From an uncultured Spirochaeta sp. (lineage in GTDB: Bacteria; Spirochaetota; Spirochaetia; DSM-27196; Alkalispirochaetaceae): DNA of 52,733 nt. Below, in pieces: positions 26,462 through 35,336 of the stretch (its first letter is position 1; every line of letters begins with the position of its first letter). The DNA lies in contig CAJWEZ010000031.1 in the NCBI GenBank assembly GCA_913030605.1, forward strand, positions 1 through 52,733, read 5' to 3'. A program made the position numbers and the translations under genes. The notes below the pieces were generated by a model, which did no database searches, was not told the origin of the DNA, and worked only from the letters and a program-made list of their open reading frames with translations.

Positions 26462-29400
26462 ATGCCGTCAACGGAGTCGATTGAACAGCTACACGAGCAC
26501 CTCACCCCTCTCGGCGACGAACCCCGCGTGACCGCCGAACGCGGCGAGATCATCGAACCCCCGACGCGCCCGGAACAGGGCCTCGACGACGATCTGTCCG
26601 CGCTCCTTGAGGACGCCGATTCCGACGTGGCCGAGATGGCCCAGGTCCAGCAGGCGGAAGAGGGGGATACGGGGGAGGATACGAGCGAGCTCCTTTCCAA
26701 CCTTGATTCCCTGTTTGACGACGACGAGGACGAAGGCGCCGACGAGGCCGGGGACGGCGCGGGGGACGAACCGGGCATAGACCTCGGCGACGATGACTTC
26801 CCTGCACCTCCCGATTTCACCTTCGACCCCGACGCGATCCCCGACGAGCCGGATACCGACATCGACTTCGGCGGTTTCGACGATTTCGACGACGGAGCGG
26901 AGGAGGAGCCTGGTCAGGAGGAACCTGACGGTTCCGGCGGTGCCGACGAGCCCGGTGCCGATGAGCCCGACGCCGACGAGCCCGACACCGCTGACGCCAG
27001 TGACGATGTGCTCGGCGATTTTGGAGATATCGGCGACTTCGGCGACCTCGGCGACAGCGAAGACGACATTCTTTCTGCGTTCTCCGAGGACGCGGACGCC
27101 GATCCCTTCGCCGATCTTGCCGCGCTTGAGGGGGAGGGGGCCGAACCGGTCGACCAGGCAGTTGACGACGAGGGCCCTGCCGATGAGGGCCCCGCCGACG
27201 AGACCCCCGCCGACGCCGATCAACCGGAGGATGCGGCGCCGGGCGAATCGGGCGAGTCAGACGATTTCGCGGGACTGGGCGACCTGGATGACCTGGATGA
27301 CCTGGAAGGTCTCGACGGCACAACGGAGGCCGGGGGCGGCGAGGATGAGCTCGGCGATTTCGGTGATCTCGGCGAGGACTTCGGCGACCTTGGTGATCTC
27401 GGGGACCTGGGTGATTTCGGCGATCTCGAGTCCGGCGACGACGCTGCCGCAGACGCCGGGGACGAGTTCGGGGATCTCGACGACCTCGGCGATTTCGACA
27501 CCGAGGATATGGCCGACGCTGAGGACACGGCCGCCGACATAGACGAAACGGCCGACACTGAGGACACGGCCGCCGACACCGAGGATGCCGCCTTCGAGGA
27601 CCTGGACGACCTGGATGACATCGCCGCCGATGACAGTTTCGGCGCCGACTTCGGGGAACAGATCGACGAGGACTTCGGCGACCTGGATCTCGACGATGCC
27701 GGCCTCAGCGATGATCCCCTCGCCGACGGCGGTGGCGACTCCTTCGACCTTCCCTCCGTGGACGACGAGGTCGAGGACCTCGACTCGGTCGACGATTTCG
27801 GGTCTCTGGACGAGGAAGGGTTCAGTCTCGGCGACTTCGGCGAAGAGTTCGACATTAACGAGGAGTCGATCGATGAGTTCGCCGGTCTCGAGGACGAGGC
27901 GGGCGGCGAACCCGGCGAATCCGGCGAGGGCGGGGAGGTCGAGGAAGTTGCCGCGGCCCCCGCGGAGCTTGCCGAGCGCGAACTGAGCGACGAGGAGTTC
28001 CACCGGGTCCAGCAGACGCTCGCCTCACTCCCGCTGAACGTCAAGATCGCCACCGAAGAGGCGATCGGCGAGTCCCACGGTACGCCGGAGCAGATCAACG
28101 CCCTCATCGATCAGCTCATCGCCGGCGACGCGCCGTCGAAAATCGCACCGGCGGTGTCGAAGATCCTCGATCGCAAGGTTGAGGTTCCCCGTGGCTACCA
28201 GAAACGCAGTGGCCTGGCGTTCGAGGAGGAAAAGGAGACCTTCGCGTACCGTCTGCAGCACGTCATCCTGCCGATCGTGCGCACGGCGATGCTGGTGACG
28301 GTGGCCACCGCGATCGTGGGGTTTCTGGGCTATCGCTTCGTGTATCGCCCCATATACGCCGGAGTGCTGTACCGACAGGGCTACCAGGAGGCGCAGGAGG
28401 ACCGGTACCAGCTGGCCAACGACACGTTCGCGCGGGCGTACGAGTTGCGACCGCGTGATCCGTGGTTCAGCCGGTACGCCGAACTCTACGTGGAGAAACG
28501 TCAGTACCAGCTCGCGGTGGAGAAGTACGACCAGCTGGTGTTCGGCATGGATCCGCAGCGACGGCAGTTTCTCCGTGGCAAGGTCGCCGAAAACAACCTT
28601 ATCGAGTCCGTACAGGTTGGGCCAAACCAGAACCGGCAGGTCTACGAGCTGCTCAACGTGGACCGCGAGGCGATCCTGAAGCATGGAGCCCTGCAGTCGG
28701 AGGTGCTCGCCAACTACCGTCGTGCCGACGAGCTGTATCGCATCATTCTCTTCGGCAGCGAATACGACTACGACGCGCTCCTGGGGCGGGGTGACAATTA
28801 CATGCGCTGGGGTGAGGAGGACGCCGACCGTTTCGAGGACGCCCGTCAAACCTACGCCCGGCTCATGGCGCGCTACGGCGAGACCGACCCCATTCTCATG
28901 CGCTTCCTGCGCTACTTCGTCCGCATGGACAACCAGCAGGAGGTCGAACGGGTGGTGTACGTCTTCCGCAATGACCCCGACGCCGAGGTGGACCCGCAGA
29001 TCTACGCCAACGCCGCCGGGTTCCTTCTGGATAAGGGGCGCATCGCCGACATCCGCGAGATGCTGATCCGGGCGTACCAGACCGACCCCATGACACCTGA
29101 GGTGCACTACGAACTTGCCCGCTACGACCACCGTGTCGAGGCGCCGCTGGAGGAGCGCGACGCCCTGGACAACGCCCAGGAGGCGTTCCGCCTGGCGGAA
29201 CCCCTGACCCCGGATCGCCTGTGGAAGCAGATCGATACCGATATTCGCAGCGGTGAATACTGGTACCAGCGCGACGAGATTCTACAGGCGACAGAGGACC
29301 TCTCCCGGGCCCAGGGGCGCTACGACCAGGCGCTGGACGCGGGGTTTCTGGAACCGACGCCGGAGCTTGCGCGCGTCTACGCCCGCCTCGGCGACATCGA

Positions 29401-30019
29401 CTACTACCAGAGCGGTGACCTTGAACGCGCCCTGACGCGCTACAACCGCGCCGCCGCCGACGGATACGTCCCCGACGACCTCAACTACAAGCGCGGGTTC
29501 ATCCACTACCGCTGGCAGGAGTACGACCGGGCTGCGGAGTATTTCTTCGACATCGGCGCTACCAACGACCTTGCCGGTCCCGACAACGTCCTGTATGCCC
29601 GCGGCAACACGCTCTTCCAGCGGCAGAACTACTTCGGCGCCGAGGCGTTCTACGAGGAGCTGCTGGACCGGCTGCAGCGGCGGCGGGACAGTATCCGTAC
29701 GCTGCTGGTGGCGGAGGACCCCTCGCATCGGGCGCTGGTCGAGAATCTGATACGCGTGAACAACAATCTGGGTGTGGCGATGTATCGGGCGGCACTCCGG
29801 GAGGATCCGCAGGACCCGGACCTCTCACAGGCGCTCAACTACCTGCGGGAGTCCACCGAGCTGCGGGAAAACTACCTGCGGGACGACGAGACCGGCGAAC
29901 GCGCCGCCGCCACGCCGCTGGCGTTCCTCAACATTCGGGACATTCTCAATCCCACCGAGCAGTACGATCCGCAGATCTTTACGGATCTGCCGCGGGATAT
30001 GGAGCAGTTGGAGCTGTAG
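26462..30019 (+). CDS. large TPR membrane protein with acidic cytoplasmic domain, candidate flagellar collar FlcA
   Basis: 1185 residues. Residues about 1-490 are low-complexity and dominated by Asp, Glu, Gly and Ala with repeats such as FGDLGD and DLDDLD. Residues about 493-600 look conserved and globular (ELSDEEFHRVQQTLASLP...FEEEKETFAYRLQ). One membrane helix lies at about 601-625 (ILPIVRTAMLVTVATAIVGF). The rest is TPR-like helical repeats (AYELRPRDPWF, YNRAAADGYVPDDLNYKRGF), presumably periplasmic. In Borrelia burgdorferi a large TPR protein (BB0326, FlcA) of the periplasmic flagellar collar lies beside the acyltransferase and opp genes. Shared neighbourhood and architecture suggest orthology, but I cannot align them here. 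Confidence 0.7.
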   Translation: MPSTESIEQLHEHLTPLGDEPRVTAERGEIIEPPTRPEQGLDDDLSALLEDADSDVAEMAQVQQAEEGDTGEDTSELLSNLDSLFDDDEDEGADEAGDGAGDEPGIDLGDDDFPAPPDFTFDPDAIPDEPDTDIDFGGFDDFDDGAEEEPGQEEPDGSGGADEPGADEPDADEPDTADASDDVLGDFGDIGDFGDLGDSEDDILSAFSEDADADPFADLAALEGEGAEPVDQAVDDEGPADEGPADETPADADQPEDAAPGESGESDDFAGLGDLDDLDDLEGLDGTTEAGGGEDELGDFGDLGEDFGDLGDLGDLGDFGDLESGDDAAADAGDEFGDLDDLGDFDTEDMADAEDTAADIDETADTEDTAADTEDAAFEDLDDLDDIAADDSFGADFGEQIDEDFGDLDLDDAGLSDDPLADGGGDSFDLPSVDDEVEDLDSVDDFGSLDEEGFSLGDFGEEFDINEESIDEFAGLEDEAGGEPGESGEGGEVEEVAAAPAELAERELSDEEFHRVQQTLASLPLNVKIATEEAIGESHGTPEQINALIDQLIAGDAPSKIAPAVSKILDRKVEVPRGYQKRSGLAFEEEKETFAYRLQHVILPIVRTAMLVTVATAIVGFLGYRFVYRPIYAGVLYRQGYQEAQEDRYQLANDTFARAYELRPRDPWFSRYAELYVEKRQYQLAVEKYDQLVFGMDPQRRQFLRGKVAENNLIESVQVGPNQNRQVYELLNVDREAILKHGALQSEVLANYRRADELYRIILFGSEYDYDALLGRGDNYMRWGEEDADRFEDARQTYARLMARYGETDPILMRFLRYFVRMDNQQEVERVVYVFRNDPDAEVDPQIYANAAGFLLDKGRIADIREMLIRAYQTDPMTPEVHYELARYDHRVEAPLEERDALDNAQEAFRLAEPLTPDRLWKQIDTDIRSGEYWYQRDEILQATEDLSRAQGRYDQALDAGFLEPTPELARVYARLGDIDYYQSGDLERALTRYNRAAADGYVPDDLNYKRGFIHYRWQEYDRAAEYFFDIGATNDLAGPDNVLYARGNTLFQRQNYFGAEAFYEELLDRLQRRRDSIRTLLVAEDPSHRALVENLIRVNNNLGVAMYRAALREDPQDPDLSQALNYLRESTELRENYLRDDETGERAAATPLAFLNIRDILNPTEQYDPQIFTDLPRDMEQLEL
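27519..27578 (+). repeat. 21-bp direct repeat within the acidic coding region
   Basis: An identical 21-nt unit occurs at 27519-27539 and 27558-27578 (39-nt offset, 13 codons), encoding the repeated acidic EDTAAD segment. Upstream, the 9-nt unit GACCTGGAT occurs twice in tandem at 27281-27298 and continues as GACCTGGAA. Confidence 0.8.
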
Positions 30020-30073
30020 CCGCAGGGGCGGGTGGCCGCCCCGGGCCGCCCCGCGCCGCCTGCGCCGTTCTGG

Positions 30074-31177
30074 CTACAGCTTCGGGACGTCGGTCATCCA
30101 GCCGTGGCGGTCTTCCACCGCGCCGTACTGAATCCCCTTGAGCTCCACCAGCATATCGCGGGTCAGCTCTCCGATCTCCCGGTTCCGCAGAACCTTCTCC
30201 GTTCCCTTGTGGGTGATCGACTCGAGGTACGACAGTCCCGCCGCGGTTCCGGTCACAAACGCCTCAACCGCATCGGACATCACCTCATCGATCGAAATGC
30301 GCCGTTCCTCCACGGGAACCCCGCGGTCGGCGGCGAGCTGCATCACGCTGGTGCGGGTGATACCGGGGAGAATCGTGTCGGAGAGCGACGGCGTCACGAG
30401 GGTACCGTTTGCCAGCAGGAAGAAGATGTTGCTGGAGGAGCCTTCTTCGATGTAGGTCTGTTCCCGGGCGTCCAGGAAGATCGCCTCCATATACCCCTGC
30501 GCCATCACCTCGTACTTGACCATCGTGGGCAGCACGTAATTGGCGTCGCACTTGATCCATCCCGTCCCGCCGGGAGTGGCACGAACCTTGTCGGTCGTAA
30601 CCGCCTTGCTCGCGGAATCGGGGTCGAAATAGCTTCCCACCGGGGTGGTAACCACAACCACGTAGGGATGCTTGGGGATGTTGAGGCCGATACCCGCCTC
30701 GCTGTAGGAAAAGGGGCGGATGTACACCGAATCCGCGGTGAGGAAGTTGTCCGTCTCCCACGCCGGATCGTAGGGTGGGGCGAACCCGAGAGCCGCGTTT
30801 CGTGCCACGGATCCTACAACTCCGTCGACAAACATGTCTTCCGGAATGGCCGGCATGCGCAGCCCCTTCATCGAACGGTGCATGCGCTTTGCGTTCTCTT
30901 CGGGGCGGAAAATGCGCAGACCGCCATCCGGCTGCGGGAACGCCTTGAGGCCCTCAAAGCACCCGTAGCCGTACTGCGTGGTGTAGTTGACCAGTGGCAG
31001 GCCGTCGATCCAGTTCCGGCGGACAAGAAGCTGTTCGTGTTCAGCGGCGCTCATCGCCGCCTCTTCCTTCGGCGTTCGGTGTTCCTGTTCGTGGTAGTCG
31101 CCGTTCCAGGAACCCGAGTCGTCGTACTGTGCCAGATACACCCACGGGTACACGGCAAGGGAAAACTTTGAAGCCAT
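30074..31177 (-). CDS. ilvE: branched-chain amino acid aminotransferase
   Basis: 367 residues, class IV PLP aminotransferase of the longer BCAT type. Features: QYGYGCFEGLKAFPQPDG, the motif SVYIRPFSYSEAGIGL, PLP Lys in TGWIKCDANYV, EEGSSSNIFFLLANG and the glycine-rich TILPGITRTSVMQLA. Interconverts Val/Leu/Ile and their 2-oxo acids. Start is the ATG at 31177, 7 nt after a TAGAAT box; the longer frame to 31756 would run through the divergent manC gene. No ribosome-binding site is visible. Confidence 0.95.
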   Translation of the reverse strand: MASKFSLAVYPWVYLAQYDDSGSWNGDYHEQEHRTPKEEAAMSAAEHEQLLVRRNWIDGLPLVNYTTQYGYGCFEGLKAFPQPDGGLRIFRPEENAKRMHRSMKGLRMPAIPEDMFVDGVVGSVARNAALGFAPPYDPAWETDNFLTADSVYIRPFSYSEAGIGLNIPKHPYVVVVTTPVGSYFDPDSASKAVTTDKVRATPGGTGWIKCDANYVLPTMVKYEVMAQGYMEAIFLDAREQTYIEEGSSSNIFFLLANGTLVTPSLSDTILPGITRTSVMQLAADRGVPVEERRISIDEVMSDAVEAFVTGTAAGLSYLESITHKGTEKVLRNREIGELTRDMLVELKGIQYGAVEDRHGWMTDVPKL

Positions 31178-31184
31178 GACCGTC

Positions 31185-31213
31185 ATTCTATGAGCGCCAC
31201 CGTTGGCGGTCAA
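31185..31213 (-). promoter_or_regulatory. ilvE promoter placed for a leaderless mRNA
   Basis: Minus strand TTGACC (31208-31213), 17-nt spacer, TAGAAT (31185-31190); 7 nt to the ATG. One of the clearest examples of the leaderless layout. Confidence 0.75.
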
Positions 31214-31231
31214 CCTGATTCCCGCTATAGT
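31203..31231 (+). promoter_or_regulatory. manC promoter, overlapping the ilvE promoter
   Basis: TTGGCG (31203-31208), 17-nt spacer, TATAGT (31226-31231). The leader carries GGGAGG before ATG 31259. Its -35 box abuts and shares base 31208 with the ilvE -35 box on the other strand. Confidence 0.7.
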
Positions 31232-31258
31232 GGGGGCGCTCAGGGAGGACCCCGAACT

Positions 31259-32410
31259 ATGGTAGATAACGTAATCATTCTCGCCGGTGGATCCGGAACG
31301 CGGCTGTGGCCGGCGTCGATCCAGGACCGTCCCAAACAGTTTTTCGACCCCGGGACGGGCAAGTCGCTCCTGCAGATGACCGTGGAGCGTGCCGGTGAGG
31401 TGGCGCCACGGGCGACGATCGTCATCGTCACCCACGTGTCGCAGATGGAGCGCGTCCTCGACGACTGTCTCAAACTGGGGGCGGTCCGCGAGCGGCTCGT
31501 GATCCTGCCGGAACCCGAAATGCGCAACACCGCCCCCGCCCTCGGCTTCGCGGTTTCCTATCTGGTGGATACCGGAGCCGCCGATGAAACCTCGCTGGTG
31601 CTCGCCTCGGACCATCTCATTACCCCGGTCGACGCCTTTGCCCGCGACGTGTGGAAAGCCGACACGCTTGCCCGGGAGGGATACCTGGTGACCTTCGGCA
31701 TCCAGCCGACCCGTGCGGAGATCGGCTACGGCTACATCGAGGCCGGCGACGCCCACGGAGAGGGCCGCCTGGTGAGCTCATTCCGGGAGAAGCCGGATGA
31801 GGAGACCGCCCGCACCTACGTGGACGCCGGGAACTTCTTCTGGAACAGCGGCATGTTCGTGTTCGAAAATCAGGTGCTGTGGAACGAACTGGCCCGGCAC
31901 GAGCCGTCGATCACCGAAACGTTCGGCGATATCGACTCACTGCCCTTCGAACAGCGCCGTGTCGCGCTTCCGGTCGTCAACCGCGAGGGCATCTCCATCG
32001 CCTGGAAATCCGGCTACGTCGACCAGCTCTACACCAACCTGCCGAAGATTTCGATCGACTACGCCGTCATGGAGCGCTCCGACAAGTCCGCGGTTGTGGA
32101 AACCGGTTTTCGCTGGAACGACATCGGCAGCTGGGACGAGATGGCGCAGCTGACCGAGGACGGCATCGTCGGTGAGGCGGGGGACAACTCCTACACGCCC
32201 CGCGACGGTCGCCCGAAGCAGCCGGCGGTGCAGGTCGAGAGCGAGGGCAACTACATCTATTCCGAACTCCCGGTCATGCTCTGCGGCGTTGAGGATCTGA
32301 ACGTGGTGGTGAAGAACGGCCGCGTGCTGATCGCCCGCCGCGGCAGGGGCCAGCTCGTCAAGGATGGTGTGGAGCAGCTCCGCGCCGGCGACTACGAGGA
32401 CGCCACCTGA
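31259..32410 (+). CDS. manC: mannose-1-phosphate guanylyltransferase
   Basis: 383 residues, ATG 10 nt after GGGAGG. Nucleotidyltransferase signature LAGGSGTRLWPAS, PKQF, PEPEMRNTAPALGFA, and the sugar-binding FVFE/FFWNSGMFVF and FRWNDIGSWD motifs. Single-domain enzyme without the C-terminal isomerase cupin of bifunctional ManC/AlgA. Makes GDP-mannose for surface glycans. Convergent with and overlapping the next gene by 19 nt. Confidence 0.93.
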   Translation: MVDNVIILAGGSGTRLWPASIQDRPKQFFDPGTGKSLLQMTVERAGEVAPRATIVIVTHVSQMERVLDDCLKLGAVRERLVILPEPEMRNTAPALGFAVSYLVDTGAADETSLVLASDHLITPVDAFARDVWKADTLAREGYLVTFGIQPTRAEIGYGYIEAGDAHGEGRLVSSFREKPDEETARTYVDAGNFFWNSGMFVFENQVLWNELARHEPSITETFGDIDSLPFEQRRVALPVVNREGISIAWKSGYVDQLYTNLPKISIDYAVMERSDKSAVVETGFRWNDIGSWDEMAQLTEDGIVGEAGDNSYTPRDGRPKQPAVQVESEGNYIYSELPVMLCGVEDLNVVVKNGRVLIARRGRGQLVKDGVEQLRAGDYEDAT

Positions 32411-33375
32411 GAGGCCCAGCGGCGCAGCCGCGTCGCCGTGTCTCGAGCGATCAGCCGGCTCAGACGGTGCGCTGCCGCCTCTCCGCCGGCGACGTCCGCG
32501 GCGACCTCTTCCTCGGCGGTGATCCGTTTCAGCAGGTCGTCGCGGCGGCGTGACAGCCGCACCAGCGGTTCCCGCACCCCGGTGTGCTCCCGAAGCGCAA
32601 AGACCAGCGTGGAACGTGCCCAGCTCACCTCCTCGAGGTGTTCCGTCAGGAGCCGCGTCCACGACCTCGTGTCCAGGCCCTGCACCACCGACGGGCGCCC
32701 GCGGCGGCGCGCCTCCTCCTGCTCCTCCAGAAACATCGCATAGTTCTTGCGGATACTGTCGAAAATCTGGTTGAACGTCGCCGCGAACGTACGGGAGTAC
32801 ATCTCGAGGCGGTAGCTCGTCGCCTGCTCCTTCAGCTTTCGGTACGTCGCCGATTCCTCACGGTACTTTTGCAGCTGCAGGAGGATGTTCTTGATCGCCG
32901 CGTTCATCTTGACCGCGGGATCGGTCTGGATGATCTCCTTGACGTCGGCGATGATCTGGTTGAGATCCTGCTCCGCTGCGACGGTCTCGGCGCTGGATTG
33001 CTCCGTGCCGTCGTCCGAATCATCCAGAAACGGCAGATCCTGCGTCAGGAGCGCACGCTGGCAGGCAGTGGCCAGGATCAGGGCAGCGGCGCGCGCCTCC
33101 ATGACGCCGAGTCGGGAGAACACCTCGCTGGAGTACTCCGCCTCCGCCAGCTCCGACAGGATCGCACCCAGCTCAGCGCGGCGAAACTCAAAGATGCCAC
33201 CCTCGATCGCCGCATCCAGTCCCGATGCAGCGGCGGAACACGCCTCGGTCAGCGCCGCCACCCGCGCCGCCGGACGGTCCCCGGAAGAGAAAAACTCGAA
33301 AAGTTGCTCAGGCCGGTGGAGGCGTTCGCGAATTTCAAACCACTCGCCCCCGGCCAACTGGTCCAGTGCCGCCAC
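32392..33375 (-). CDS. helical cytoplasmic protein of unknown function
   Basis: 327 residues starting at GTG. Almost entirely helical, rich in Ala, Glu and Arg. The middle part (IADVKEIIQTDPAVKMNAAIKNILLQLQKY, continuing with Tyr/Lys-rich helices) looks like a coiled-coil or helical bundle; no enzyme motif, signal peptide or membrane segment. A TATGCT box lies 6 nt before the GTG and no ribosome-binding site is seen. I do not recognise the family. Confidence 0.7.
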   Translation of the reverse strand: MAALDQLAGGEWFEIRERLHRPEQLFEFFSSGDRPAARVAALTEACSAAASGLDAAIEGGIFEFRRAELGAILSELAEAEYSSEVFSRLGVMEARAAALILATACQRALLTQDLPFLDDSDDGTEQSSAETVAAEQDLNQIIADVKEIIQTDPAVKMNAAIKNILLQLQKYREESATYRKLKEQATSYRLEMYSRTFAATFNQIFDSIRKNYAMFLEEQEEARRRGRPSVVQGLDTRSWTRLLTEHLEEVSWARSTLVFALREHTGVREPLVRLSRRRDDLLKRITAEEEVAADVAGGEAAAHRLSRLIARDTATRLRRWASQVASS

Positions 33376-33457
33376 ACCAACAGCATATCAGGAAAGCGGC
33401 CGCAGGACGACATCACGTGTGCGATCGGTGACACCCGGCCGTCGGTGGCGTCAAAAA

Positions 33458-33482
33458 CGCCAAAAAAGCTGATTTTTTGGCG
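33458..33482. repeat. perfect 10-bp inverted repeat, orphan hairpin or operator
   Basis: CGCCAAAAAA (33458-33467), 5-nt loop, TTTTTTGGCG (33473-33482). Both flanking genes are transcribed away from it, so it is not placed to end either of them. Confidence 0.7.
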
Positions 33483-33594
33483 GTCCGCGGCCGAAGAGCG
33501 TGTAACCACCTTGCGTCATACTGGTTTTTGCTACAGGATACGCACGATGAGTGTGCCGGAAGGTATGAACGACCGTTCGCCGTCTCGAGTTTTC

Positions 33595-33623
33595 TTGACA
33601 GCGAAATTTGCGGTTGCTATACT
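33595..33623 (+). promoter_or_regulatory. strong consensus promoter of the porin-like gene
   Basis: TTGACA (33595-33600), 17-nt spacer, TATACT (33618-33623): the best sigma-70 match in the window. Leader of about 70 nt includes GAGGAGG. Confidence 0.9.
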
Positions 33624-33701
33624 ACCGGTGAATCCTAAGATCAAGGGGTGGCAACGGGCCGTTGGTCCTGAAGCCCCGAACCATTCGAGGAGGAATCCAT
33701 A

Positions 33702-35132
33702 ATGAGGAAATTTTCTCTCGTACTTGCTGCGCTGCTCGTTGTTGCCAGCGGGGCATTTGCACAGGTCAGCATTGAGCCGACCATCGAGGTCAAGGCCTCG
33801 GCCACCTTCGGTGTACAGCTCGATGAGATGACCACCGGAATCACCAACTCCGCGGAGTCGAATCTGACTTTCACCTTCACGGAAGAGCAGACCGCCGAAT
33901 ACGGCGAGGGCGATGTCTACGGTTACATCAAGCTTGAAGATTTCAAGATCGAGCTTGACAGTGCCGCGGACGATGCCACCGACAACGGCGCGCTCGACGT
34001 GAGCGTTGGTGCGGTCACTGGTAAGGTCATGCTCGGCCCGGCTTACATCGCTCTTGACGACGCCACCACTGGTGTCAACGAGGCTGAAGCCTTCGCGCTG
34101 ATCAACCAGACCCTGGTTGGTTACATCTCCAAGACGGCCACCACGTTCACCACCGAAGATACTTCGGATCCCGGTGTTGCGTTCGGTGTGGCGCTCCCCG
34201 ACGTGGCTACGGTTGAGTTCGGTGTTGCTTCGGCTTCCGACTGGACCACGCCCACGACCAATGACACCAACAGCTACGTCATGAGCATCGACGCCGAGAT
34301 CACGGCCGTTGAAGCCACCACGATCGCGGTTGTTTCCACCATGGCATTCGGCGATACCTCTACTGCGGACGCCGGCGCCCCTGGAACGAACAACAACCCG
34401 GTTGGCGTTGGTATCAGCGCGCAGTACGACATGCCCATGGGCGACATCACCGCGAGCCCGGTGGTTGGGTTTGACCTGACCTCGGAAGAAAACGCCGCCG
34501 GTGACGCGCTCCGCGACATGGAAATTGGCGCTGGCGTCAAGCTGAGCTGGGCCGCTCTCGGTCTGGACGAGGATGACGACGACCACATCGATTTCCTGGG
34601 ACAGGGCGGTGCGACCGATCCTGAGAACGAGGAAGTCACCTCCGGTGCGTACCTCGGTGCGGTGTACACCATCGATCAGCAGACCAAGGATGAGGCTGTG
34701 AACAGCATGACCATCCGCGCCGGCCTCTTCGAGGACAGCGGTGATGACGGTCTTCTGCCGGTCGTCGGTGCTGCGTTCATGGTTGACTACACGTCCACGT
34801 TCGAGAACAAGAACGTCGGCCAGGTTGCCCAGAGCGACCTCGGTATCGGCGTCGAGGTCAATGCCGATCTGGGCGTTGTGTCTCCCTACGCCGGGTTCAA
34901 GTACATAACCGAGGACATGGGCGACAACACCACCACTGGAACGGTTGATTTCGCCACGATGAATGTCGGTACCGACATCAACGTGATCCCGAACACGACC
35001 TTCACGGTTGACTATGCCTCCGGTGACCTGACCCTCAGCGGTGACGGAACCTACGGCAACACCTACGGCTACAACAACAGCTCGGCTGCGAAGCTCGGCG
35101 TTGTCACGATCAAGACCGAGGTGTCCTTCTAA
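33702..35132 (+). CDS. porin-like major outer-membrane protein
   Basis: 476 residues. Signal peptide MRKFSLVLAALLVVASGAFA is followed by an acidic, Thr/Gly/Val-rich sequence with alternating strands and no cysteine, ending in TIKTEVSF with the C-terminal Phe of BamA substrates. The consensus promoter, strong ribosome-binding site and a dedicated terminator indicate an abundant surface protein, comparable in role to spirochaete major outer-membrane proteins. I cannot assign a specific family or substrate. Confidence 0.8.
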   Translation: MRKFSLVLAALLVVASGAFAQVSIEPTIEVKASATFGVQLDEMTTGITNSAESNLTFTFTEEQTAEYGEGDVYGYIKLEDFKIELDSAADDATDNGALDVSVGAVTGKVMLGPAYIALDDATTGVNEAEAFALINQTLVGYISKTATTFTTEDTSDPGVAFGVALPDVATVEFGVASASDWTTPTTNDTNSYVMSIDAEITAVEATTIAVVSTMAFGDTSTADAGAPGTNNNPVGVGISAQYDMPMGDITASPVVGFDLTSEENAAGDALRDMEIGAGVKLSWAALGLDEDDDDHIDFLGQGGATDPENEEVTSGAYLGAVYTIDQQTKDEAVNSMTIRAGLFEDSGDDGLLPVVGAAFMVDYTSTFENKNVGQVAQSDLGIGVEVNADLGVVSPYAGFKYITEDMGDNTTTGTVDFATMNVGTDINVIPNTTFTVDYASGDLTLSGDGTYGNTYGYNNSSAAKLGVVTIKTEVSF

Positions 35133-35158
35133 CTCAGATCTGATCTGATGAAGAAACT

Positions 35159-35189
35159 GGCGGCCCGCTTCGGCGGGTCGCCTTTTTTT
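35159..35189 (+). terminator. intrinsic terminator of the porin-like gene
   Basis: GGCGGCCCGC (35159-35168), TTCG tetraloop, GCGGGTCGCC (35173-35182), then seven T. Confidence 0.95.
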
Positions 35190-35263
35190 GTGCCTGCCCG
35201 CACGTGGAACGACTACGCGAATCCGCGGGGTGACCTCCAACTCCCGCGAACTCACGCGGGCAC

Positions 35264-35293
35264 AAAAAAGCCGACTCCTCGGAAGGAGTCGGC
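35264..35293 (-). terminator. intrinsic terminator of the minus-strand secreted protein gene
   Basis: Minus strand stem GCCGACTCCT/AGGAGTCGGC (35270-35279 with 35284-35293) followed by six T (A-run 35264-35269). Confidence 0.92.
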
Positions 35294-35336
35294 CGCAGTT
35301 TGCCTGATCGAATCATGGACGACGTGCGGATTTGCC

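Larger units (their letters stand above)
33376..33701. other. 326-nt intergenic region between divergent genes
   Basis: Holds a candidate -10 box for the minus-strand gene (TATGCT, 33382-33387), a perfect inverted repeat (33458-33482), the strong porin promoter (33595-33623) and the porin leader with GAGGAGG. The stretch 33483-33594 shows nothing I can name. A short frame from 33547 crosses the porin promoter and is not credible. Confidence 0.6.

Noticed and set aside
27250..27600. CRISPR-like array in the repetitive 27.3-27.6 kb region
   Set aside because: Repeats are short, in frame, irregular and encode acidic residues within a long ORF; no unique spacers.
33531..35255. 574-codon open frame opposite the porin-like gene
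   Set aside because: It would read through the porin promoter and terminator; the sense strand has signal peptide, promoter, ribosome-binding site and terminator.
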